This document shows positions 55,001 to 61,624 of a stretch of 64,000 nucleotides of DNA, in pieces. The notes under the pieces are model-generated. The model was not told the DNA's origin and ran no database searches. It saw only the letters and a list, made by a program, of their open reading frames with translations. The DNA is from Deltaproteobacteria bacterium (GTDB lineage Bacteria; Desulfobacterota; Desulfobacteria; Desulfobacterales; Desulfosarcinaceae). Every line of letters begins with the position of its first letter. The first letter of the stretch is position 1. The stretch covers positions 124,001 through 188,000 of the forward strand of contig JAKALP010000006.1 of assembly GCA_021824175.1 (NCBI GenBank), written 5' to 3'. The translations under genes and the position numbers were made by a program.

Positions 55001-57218
55001 CAGCGCACTCTTCTGTTCGCCCACTATGGAGTTGGGGATCGATATCGGTGGCCTGAGCGTCGTGCACCTGCGCAACGCGCCGCCCAACCCCGCCAACTAT
55101 GCCCAGCGGTCGGGACGCGCCGGCCGCAGCGGTCAAGGCGCACTGGTATTCACTTACTGTTCCAGTTACTCACCCCATGATCGCCACTATTTTAAGCAGC
55201 AATCCGAGCTGGTGTCCGGCGCCGTGCATGTGCCGCTCCTGGACCTGTGCAATCGAGAACTTTTATTGACCCATCTCAACGCCTTGGCGATTTCGGAAAT
55301 CGGCATGCCGGGGCTGGAGGAGCAGGGCGGCGCCAAACCTTCCATCATGCGCTTGATCCTGGACGACAATGACCAGATGCCCGTCTCCCCGGAAGTCAAA
55401 GCCGGGCTTGCCATTCTTCCGGAGATGTTCATTCATATCAAGTCAACCTTTAAAAGAGCCATTCATGATTTCGAATCAAAATTAGAGTCAAAGGCCGCGA
55501 GTTGGTATTCCGACCAGTGGGTGGAACAACAGCTCTCCAAGCTGGCCGAAAACCTGGATCAAGCCCTTAACCGCTGGCGACGGCTCTATCGCTCCGCAAG
55601 GCATATTCTGACCCAGGCCACTCAAAAAATCGAGAGCGGCACGCTTAGGCAAGGCAGCGACGAATACAAAAAGTATAGGCGCAATATGGACCAGGCGGCC
55701 CGCCAACTGGACCTGCTGCGCAACGAAGCCCGGGGTATATACTCTGAGTTATCCGAGTTCTACCCCTATCGATACCTGGCCTCGGAAGGCTTTCTGCCCG
55801 GCTACAACTTTACGCGGCTACCTTTGCGCGTCTTCATTCCTACGGGTGACTCCTCCGGTGAATTCATCTCGCGGCCCCGCGCCATTGCCTTAAGAGAATT
55901 CGGGCCGCTCAACATCATCTACCACAACGGCCGCAAATACCGCATATCCCAGTTGGTGGTTCAGGATGCCGAGACCTCCCTGTCCGAAGCCAAGATCAGT
56001 TCCAAGGCAGGCTATTTTCTGACAGGCGATCAGAAGGATCTGGAGTATTGTCCCTTCAGCGGCCAGAGTTTGAGCGATAACGCCAACAAAGAACACCTTC
56101 ACTTCCTGTTGGAGATGAGCGAGTCCAGGTCCCAAGAGGTAGACCGAATCTCGTGCGAGGAAGAAGAGCGGGTATCTCGGGGCTTCGATATCAAGACCTA
56201 CTTTTCGGTGGACGGCGGCCATTTGGAACGGGTTCGCAAAGCCGTGGCCCGCACCAGCGAGAACGCCTTGCTGAACCTGCGCTATGTGCCTGCCGCCCGG
56301 ATGGTCCACGTGAACTACAAGTGGCGCTCCCAACGCGCCGATGGATTTCCCGTCGGGCTGGTATCCGGTGACTGGCGCGGCTCTATCCCCGACCCGGAGA
56401 ACAATCTAAAGGAAGAGTTTAAACTGGTGAAGTTGTGGACATCCAATCTGGCCGACGCTCTGCACATCGAACCCATCCAACCCCTGGGGCTCAAAGCCGA
56501 AGGGGTCATTACATTGCAGCATGCGCTCAAGCGGGCCATTGAGCGTCTGTTTCAAGTCGAATCCAGGGAGATCGGCGTGGTCGCGGTGGGCGACCCCGAA
56601 GTGCCCAATATCCTACTCTATGAAGCCGCCGAAGGCACCCTCGGCATCTTGTCCCAGTTTGTCGAGGATGTGACTATTTTCCATAAGGTCATTGACGAAG
56701 CCATTACGCTCTGCCGTTTTGACGATGAAAACTACAAGGAGCCGGCCAGCTACGACGATCTGCTCAGTTATTATAACCAACGGGATCACAAACTAATCGA
56801 CCGCTTTTTAATCAAAGATGCCTTGGAAAAGCTGCGCATCGCCGACATTGAAATTCAAGCCAACACCACTTTCAAGAGCTACGAGGAGCAATACCAATCC
56901 CTGCTGCGCCATCTTGACCCCAACTCCTCGACGGAGCGCAAATTTCTCGACTATCTCTATGAAAACGGACTTCGCCTGCCGGATGCCGCCCAAAAGCGCG
57001 TAGAAGGCATTTACGTGCAGCCCGATTTTTACTATGAACGGCGTTTCTGGGTCTTTTGCGACGGCACGCCCCATGACGCCTCGGAAGTAAAAGAAAGAGA
57101 CGCGGCCCAACGCCAGGCGATCATGGCCAAGGGAGATGAAGTTTGGGTTTACTATTACAAGGATAACCTGGTCGAAAAGATTGCGGCCCGGCCCGATATC
57201 TTCAGGAGGGTGCGATGA
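52047..57218 (+). CDS. DEAD/DEAH helicase with DUF1998-like region and possible C-terminal nuclease (DrmA/DrmB-like fusion)
   Basis: 1723 aa. Helicase lobe 1: Q-motif region about 84-90, Walker A SGTGSGKS (103-110), VVYPMNALINSQ, DELH (224-227), GTSAT. A long insert follows, with LLSFTDNRQDAALQAGHFND near 611, typical of DISARM DrmA-type helicases. Lobe 2: CSPTMELGIDIGGL and QRSGRAGRSG (1020-1029). About 1490-1560 (LQHALKRAIERLF, LLYEAAEGTLGIL) matches DUF1998, the DrmB hallmark. The end (about 1610-1723) resembles Vsr/DUF559 nucleases: ERKFLDYLYENGLRLP, PDFYYE, FCDGTPHD. It probably moves on and cuts foreign DNA. RBS AAAGGA. The 5' half is visibly poorer in GC than the rest. The stop overlaps the SNF2 gene by 4 bp. 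Confidence 0.82.
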   Translation: MNVFETHSKIIADYATYIHSFLNIADPSIHEIVKAELKRGKLWPEPLLQFNPAFKVAGHVSEHTKAGVLHSEIASIFKGYALYQHQYEAIQLGIAGRDFIVTSGTGSGKSVTYIGPIFNHLLENPGAAGVTAIVVYPMNALINSQMEEFNRYKSNYKNSTGKAFPITFGKFTGQDDEDARQAMRDEPPQILLTNYMMLELLLTRVKERPIRDAIYENLRFLVFDELHTHRGRQGSDVAMLIRRISARVSHKLTYIGTSATMVSVGSVSSQREEVATVATSLFGRHFSPDQVVNETLTRSLSYSGHPPMGPELAAAIEKGVDFQAGAETLKLNPVAVWIENKVAIEERDGQLVRRNPQRTKDIVKVLALESGVDEEACRQFLADLLQWISIINKRLQDSGERYTILPFKLHQFISQTGSVYTTLDQDEKRLITLEPGVYKQDEKERKPIFPIVFSRASGHAFICVSHVGNRLEPREFREGAEEDEEATDGYLIIGDDVWDPIEDPEFLPDSWLRKTKKGLLPNTKAQPFFPKKLYFDELGNCSEKEPLKWWGWFMKAPLLFDPSAGVFFDTKTNEGTKLTKLGSEGRGTSTTIMAFSILNQLHESGYHAKDQKLLSFTDNRQDAALQAGHFNDFVQIVQLRAGIHKALLQALGNTLDYTTLGEAVFKGLDLPFLDFANRNEEPALVTVRRDYEACFQNFLFYRAIADLRRSWRIILPNLEQCGLLKIRYKDLEAVAAESDYWQDCPLLNELYPEDRQIFLATILDFFRLEYALHSANYLTQSKIKENEKQFLERLREPWTLDRNEELREPYFIRYDPLNKATKLFSKSMGPASSLGKFIRLYARQQTSNINLKGDHYRDFILLLMKKLEDADYLISSTARNEKKEEVPIYRLRIEKLLWKLGDGESVKPDVIKRRSYKDQALKPNLFFREMYRRDFSARKRLRAEDHTAQLKSEPRQERETRFRAEWYLDDAKQLLDEKRIRGESISALFCSPTMELGIDIGGLSVVHLRNAPPNPANYAQRSGRAGRSGQGALVFTYCSSYSPHDRHYFKQQSELVSGAVHVPLLDLCNRELLLTHLNALAISEIGMPGLEEQGGAKPSIMRLILDDNDQMPVSPEVKAGLAILPEMFIHIKSTFKRAIHDFESKLESKAASWYSDQWVEQQLSKLAENLDQALNRWRRLYRSARHILTQATQKIESGTLRQGSDEYKKYRRNMDQAARQLDLLRNEARGIYSELSEFYPYRYLASEGFLPGYNFTRLPLRVFIPTGDSSGEFISRPRAIALREFGPLNIIYHNGRKYRISQLVVQDAETSLSEAKISSKAGYFLTGDQKDLEYCPFSGQSLSDNANKEHLHFLLEMSESRSQEVDRISCEEEERVSRGFDIKTYFSVDGGHLERVRKAVARTSENALLNLRYVPAARMVHVNYKWRSQRADGFPVGLVSGDWRGSIPDPENNLKEEFKLVKLWTSNLADALHIEPIQPLGLKAEGVITLQHALKRAIERLFQVESREIGVVAVGDPEVPNILLYEAAEGTLGILSQFVEDVTIFHKVIDEAITLCRFDDENYKEPASYDDLLSYYNQRDHKLIDRFLIKDALEKLRIADIEIQANTTFKSYEEQYQSLLRHLDPNSSTERKFLDYLYENGLRLPDAAQKRVEGIYVQPDFYYERRFWVFCDGTPHDASEVKERDAAQRQAIMAKGDEVWVYYYKDNLVEKIAARPDIFRRVR

Positions 57219-60076
57219 CCTTTCTGTTTCAGCCCGGCAAACTGGTCTCCCTTCGGGGCCGGGAGTGGATCGTGCTGCCGTCGGACGACAAGGACCTCTT
57301 GGTGGTAAAGCCCCTGGGCGGCTCGGATCACGAAATCACCGGGATTTATCTGCCCCTGGGCATACGCCACGATTTGCCCGCCGATGCCCGTTTTGACCCG
57401 CCCACGGCGGAAGACCTCGGCGATATCGGTACGGCTCGGCTGCTCTACGATGCCGCCCGCCTGGCCTTCCGCAACGGCGCCGGCCCATTCCGCGCCCTGG
57501 CCAAGCTCTCGTTCAGACCCCGGGCCTACCAGATGGTGCCGCTGATCATGGCGCTGCGCCAGGAGGCCGTGCGCCTATTGGTCGCCGATGACGTAGGCGT
57601 CGGCAAGACCATCGAAGCCTTGCTGATCGTCAAGGAGCTGTTGGAACGTCGTAAAATTAAACGTTTTGCCGTCCTATGCCTGCCGCACTTGTGCGATCAA
57701 TGGGATGCGGAGATCCGGGCCAAGCTCGACCTGGAACCCGTCATTATAAGGTCCAACACCCAGGCCCGGCTGGATCGGCAGATCCAGGGCGATACCAGCA
57801 TCTATGACTACTACCCCTTCCAGGTCATCAGCATCGATTTCATCAAGTCGCCCGCGCGCCGCGATGTCTTCATCGAACAGTGCCCGGAACTGGTGATCGT
57901 GGACGAGGCCCACACCTGCGCCCGGCCCACGGGAGCCGCCGCCGCACAGCAGCAGCGCTATCATCTGATCAGCCGCATCGCCCAAAAACCCAATCAGCAG
58001 ATCGTGCTGCTGACCGCCACGCCCCACAGCGGCAAGCCCGAAGAGTTTCGTTCACTCTTGGGATTGCTTCGCAATGATTATGAGCAGCTCGATATCGTCA
58101 ATTCCAACCAGACCCAGCGCCGGGACCTGGCCCGTTGCTTTGTTCAGCGCAAACGCGCCGATGTGGAAAAGTGGATGGGCGAAAAAACACCTTTCCCCGA
58201 GCGCGATCCATTTGAGTGGCCTTATCACCTATCCAAAGGGTATGCTCAATTTTTCGGCGAAGTGCTCGAATTCGCCCGCAAGCTCATCGACCCCAAAAGT
58301 GGCGTCGCCGGGCGTCAGAGGGTTCGTTATTGGACCGCCCTCGGGCTTTTGCGCGGTGTCATGTCCAGTCCGGCCGCCGGCATCGAAATGCTCAACACCC
58401 GGCTCAGCCGTCTGGCCGAATCCTTTCAAGACGACGCGACAGCAGGCACCGTCGATGAGCTCCTCGCGCTTGAAAATCCTGTGCACGATACCGAGTTCGG
58501 GTTTGAAGGCGACAACGCCCCGACCCAGGTCATGGCCCATCCCGACTGGACCGAGCATCAACGCCGGCAGCTCCGCCAACTGGCCAAACAGCTCGACCCA
58601 TTGGGCAATGCCCAGGAAGATCAAAAACTGGCCTCCGCTGAATTGATTCTCGAAGAGTGGCTGACCAACGGATTCAATACGGTTGTCTTTTGCCGCTACA
58701 TTGCCACCGCCAACTACATAGGTTCCCGGCTCGCCCCGACGTTGAAAAGAAAATTCCCCCAACTGGATCTTCAGATCATCACCAGCGAACTTCCCGACGA
58801 CCTGCGCAAACAACGCATCGAAGAGATGTTCAAATCACCCCTGCGTGTGGTCATCGCCACCGACTGTTTGAGCGAAGGCATCAACCTGCAAGATCTGTTT
58901 ACCGCGGTCCTGCACTACGACCTTCCCTGGAACCCCAACCGGCTGGAGCAACGGGAAGGCCGCGTGGACCGCTTCGGGCAGCAGGCCCCCGTTGTCAAGG
59001 CCTGCCTGCTCTACGGCGCCGACAACCCCATCGACGGCATCGTCCTCGATGTCCTGTTGCGCAAGGTGCGCCAGATCAAGCGTGAAACCGGCATCAACGT
59101 GCCGTTCCCTGAGGACTCCCAGAGCATCATCGACACCATCACCCAAGCTCTGCTGCTCAATCCCCAGCGACGGGTTGTGGCCGTCGGCGTCCCGCAGCAG
59201 ATGGAATTTGATTTCGGTGAATTCGATGAAGCCGTTGCCGCTAAAAACCGGATCACCCGCAAGGTGGACGAGGCTGCGGCCCGGGAAAAGGCCTCCCGCA
59301 GCATCTTTGCCCAGCATGCCGTCAAGGCCCAGGAGATCGAAACCGACCTGCGGGAAATGGACGAGGCCATCGGCGATCCCAAAACAGTGGAGACCTTTGT
59401 CTTTGCCGCGCTCAATAATCTATTCGGCGCCCAGGTGTTCAAGGATGCCAAGGGGTTTCGCATCGTCACCGGCAACCTGCCGCCCCAACTCCTGGATCTG
59501 CTTCCCGCCCAAGATCCGGTCAAGGTCAGCTTCGAGTCGCCCACCCCGGAAGGGTATCACTACATAGGGCGCAACCACCGTTTCGTGGAACAGCTCTGTC
59601 ATCTGCTGATGGCCAACACCTTGAGCCGGGTCGACAAACGCGCGGCCAGGGCCGCCGTCATCCGCACCCGCCAGGTGGCTGTGAAAATCACGTTGCTGCT
59701 CTTCCGGTGCCGCAACGTCATCGAACAGAGTAAGGACGGACATCAGATCGTGGCCGAGGAGATGCTCATCTGGGGCTGGCGGGGCACGCCGCAACAAAAA
59801 GAGTTCCTGGCGCAAGCCGAGGCCAAGTCCCTGCTGAGCGCGGCCCGGGCCTCTTCCGATCTTTCATCCCAAGCGCGCGCCAATTTCCTGGAAAATGAAC
59901 TCAGACTCCTGGCGGATCTATCGCCGGAATTCGATTGCCTGGCGGAACGGCAAGCCCAGCATCTGGTGCAAGCCCATGAACGTTTCAGCGCCCTCATGGA
60001 CCATCGCCGTTATCAAGTGGTTTATCCGGTTCTGCCCATGGACCTTTTAGGTGTTTACATTTTACTTCCGGAGTAA
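57215..60076 (+). CDS. SNF2-family helicase (DrmD-like)
   Basis: 953 aa SF2/SNF2 ATPase. N-terminal extension of about 100 residues, then Walker A DDVGVGKT (125-132), DEAH (230-233), LLTATPHSGK, and the C-terminal helicase half with VVFCRYIATANYIGSRL, ATDCLSEGINLQ and QREGRVDRFGQ (from Gln579). A long C-terminal helical region follows. It translocates on double-stranded DNA by family inference. Similarity of motifs and size to DrmD of class 1 DISARM is clear by eye. It overlaps the upstream gene (ATGA) and ends 3 bp before the AlbA-type gene, so the four genes form one operon. Confidence 0.85.
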   Translation: MTFLFQPGKLVSLRGREWIVLPSDDKDLLVVKPLGGSDHEITGIYLPLGIRHDLPADARFDPPTAEDLGDIGTARLLYDAARLAFRNGAGPFRALAKLSFRPRAYQMVPLIMALRQEAVRLLVADDVGVGKTIEALLIVKELLERRKIKRFAVLCLPHLCDQWDAEIRAKLDLEPVIIRSNTQARLDRQIQGDTSIYDYYPFQVISIDFIKSPARRDVFIEQCPELVIVDEAHTCARPTGAAAAQQQRYHLISRIAQKPNQQIVLLTATPHSGKPEEFRSLLGLLRNDYEQLDIVNSNQTQRRDLARCFVQRKRADVEKWMGEKTPFPERDPFEWPYHLSKGYAQFFGEVLEFARKLIDPKSGVAGRQRVRYWTALGLLRGVMSSPAAGIEMLNTRLSRLAESFQDDATAGTVDELLALENPVHDTEFGFEGDNAPTQVMAHPDWTEHQRRQLRQLAKQLDPLGNAQEDQKLASAELILEEWLTNGFNTVVFCRYIATANYIGSRLAPTLKRKFPQLDLQIITSELPDDLRKQRIEEMFKSPLRVVIATDCLSEGINLQDLFTAVLHYDLPWNPNRLEQREGRVDRFGQQAPVVKACLLYGADNPIDGIVLDVLLRKVRQIKRETGINVPFPEDSQSIIDTITQALLLNPQRRVVAVGVPQQMEFDFGEFDEAVAAKNRITRKVDEAAAREKASRSIFAQHAVKAQEIETDLREMDEAIGDPKTVETFVFAALNNLFGAQVFKDAKGFRIVTGNLPPQLLDLLPAQDPVKVSFESPTPEGYHYIGRNHRFVEQLCHLLMANTLSRVDKRAARAAVIRTRQVAVKITLLLFRCRNVIEQSKDGHQIVAEEMLIWGWRGTPQQKEFLAQAEAKSLLSAARASSDLSSQARANFLENELRLLADLSPEFDCLAERQAQHLVQAHERFSALMDHRRYQVVYPVLPMDLLGVYILLPE

Positions 60077-60079
60077 TGC

Positions 60080-61624
60080 ATGTCCCTGCCCGTGAACATC
60101 CGTGACTTGATCCAGGGCCGCACCGTCGAATGGGAACGCCTGGAATTCAAAAAGGGCTGGAACCCGTTGGACACCCTGCACGCCATTTGCGCCTTTGCCA
60201 ATGACTTTCACAACCTCGGCGGCGGCTATATCGTTCTCGGCATTCAGGAGCGCAACGGCCGGCCAGTTCTGCCGCCGGCGGGTCTCGATCCGGACCATTT
60301 CGATGCCCTTCAAAAGGAGTTGCTGCAACTCGGCAGCAACGCCATCCAGCCGGCCTATCATCCCATTGTGATCCCTTACCAAATGGAAGGCCGCGACATC
60401 CTGATCATCTGGGCGCCCGGCGGCCAGACCCGGCCCTACAAGGCCAAGCTCGGTCTGGGCAAAAGCAATAAGGAGTACGGCTATTTTATTCGCAAAGGTT
60501 CCAGCACCGTGCGCGCCAAAGGCGCCGACGAGACCGAACTGCTCTCCCTGGCGGCCACCGTGCCCTTCGACGACCGGATCAACCAGCGGGCCAGAGTTCA
60601 AGATCTTTCCAGGGAGTTGATCGGCGCATTTCTGGAAGAGGTCGGCAGCGACCTGGCCACGCAAGCCGCCACTCTCCCCCTGGTCGAACTCGGACGGCAG
60701 ATGAACATCATCAGCGGTCCGAACGAAGCGCCCTTTCCGCTTAACGTGGGACTGCTTTTCTTCCATTTGGAACCATACCGTTTTTTTCCGGCCACGCAGA
60801 TCGACGTGGTGTGGTTCCCGGACGGCCCCGGTGGAGACAAGTTCACCGAAAAAACATTTCGCGGCCCGCTGCCGCGCATGACCCGTGAGGCCCTGGACTA
60901 TATCCGCCGCAACTACCTCAATGAAACGGTCATCAAGCATGCCGACCGGGCCGAGGCCACGCGGGTGGCCAACTTTCCTTATGAAGCCATCGAAGAGGCC
61001 GTGGTCAACGCCGTCTACCATCGCAGCTACGAGGAGCGCGAACCCGTGGAGGTGCGCATCACCCCCCAGGAGATGGTGGTGCTCAGCTACCCCGGTCCGG
61101 ACCGTTCCGTGCGCCTGGACCAGTTGCGTCTTGGCCGCGCCATGCCCCGGCGTTACCGCAACCGCCGCATCGGTGAATTTTTAAAAGAACTGGATCTCAC
61201 CGAAGGCCGGGCCACCGGTATTCCGAAAATCTTGCGCGCCATGCGAGCCAACGGCTCGCCGCCGCCTGAGTTTGAATTTGATGAGAATCACAGTTATTTC
61301 CAGGTGCGCTTGCCGGTAAATTCGGATGCCATAAGAGGCACGGAAGATGACACGGACATTTTGAAGCCCGAGTCGAGGCCCGAGTCGAGGCCCGAGTCGA
61401 GGCCCGAGTCAGACCTTGCGGCTCGCATCCTTGAAACCTTACAAGATTCGCCTAAGTCTAAAAGTGAAATTGCAGCTGCGTTAGGTCACAATTCCATTTC
61501 AGGCGCTGTGAAAAAGGCCATCGTAGCACTTTTGGCAGAGGGTTTGATTGCCTATACCTTACCGGACAAGCCCCAAAGCCGTCTCCAAAAGTACCGTTTG
61601 ACCCAGGGAAAGAAACAGCCATGA
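60080..61624 (+). CDS. Schlafen/AlbA_2-type ATP-binding protein with winged-helix end
   Basis: 514 aa. Residues about 14-150 match the AlbA_2/Schlafen N-terminal fold (EWERLEFKKGWN, GGGYIVLGIQERNG, YFIRKGSSTVRA). About 290-415 match the RecG-related HATPase_c-like region (NFPYEAIEEAVVNAVYHRSY, LRLGRAMPRRYRNRRIGEFL, EGRATGIPKI). A linker of four near-identical ARPES units (about 430-443) comes from a 12-base tandem repeat. A winged helix ends the protein (KSEIAAALGHNSISGAVKKAI). Such proteins are often labelled transcriptional regulators, but they occur in defence operons. It may regulate the operon or be an effector. The stop overlaps the methylase start by 4 bp. Confidence 0.78.
   Translation: MSLPVNIRDLIQGRTVEWERLEFKKGWNPLDTLHAICAFANDFHNLGGGYIVLGIQERNGRPVLPPAGLDPDHFDALQKELLQLGSNAIQPAYHPIVIPYQMEGRDILIIWAPGGQTRPYKAKLGLGKSNKEYGYFIRKGSSTVRAKGADETELLSLAATVPFDDRINQRARVQDLSRELIGAFLEEVGSDLATQAATLPLVELGRQMNIISGPNEAPFPLNVGLLFFHLEPYRFFPATQIDVVWFPDGPGGDKFTEKTFRGPLPRMTREALDYIRRNYLNETVIKHADRAEATRVANFPYEAIEEAVVNAVYHRSYEEREPVEVRITPQEMVVLSYPGPDRSVRLDQLRLGRAMPRRYRNRRIGEFLKELDLTEGRATGIPKILRAMRANGSPPPEFEFDENHSYFQVRLPVNSDAIRGTEDDTDILKPESRPESRPESRPESDLAARILETLQDSPKSKSEIAAALGHNSISGAVKKAIVALLAEGLIAYTLPDKPQSRLQKYRLTQGKKQP
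61367..61410 (+). repeat. 12-base tandem repeat inside the AlbA-type gene
   Basis: CCCGAGTCGAGG in three perfect copies plus eight bases of a fourth. As 12 is divisible by three, copy-number change would lengthen or shorten the Pro-Glu-Ser-Arg linker without breaking the frame. It sits between the ATPase-like part and the winged helix. Confidence 0.9.

Noticed and set aside
52047-57218. Chromosomal repair helicase (MrfA/YprA-like) unrelated to defence
   Set aside because: Not excluded, but the size, the nuclease-like tail, and tight coupling to a SNF2 helicase and adenine methylase fit a defence operon better.
61367-61410. CRISPR array
   Set aside because: The units are contiguous 12-mers without spacers inside an open reading frame; no cas gene is present anywhere in the window.
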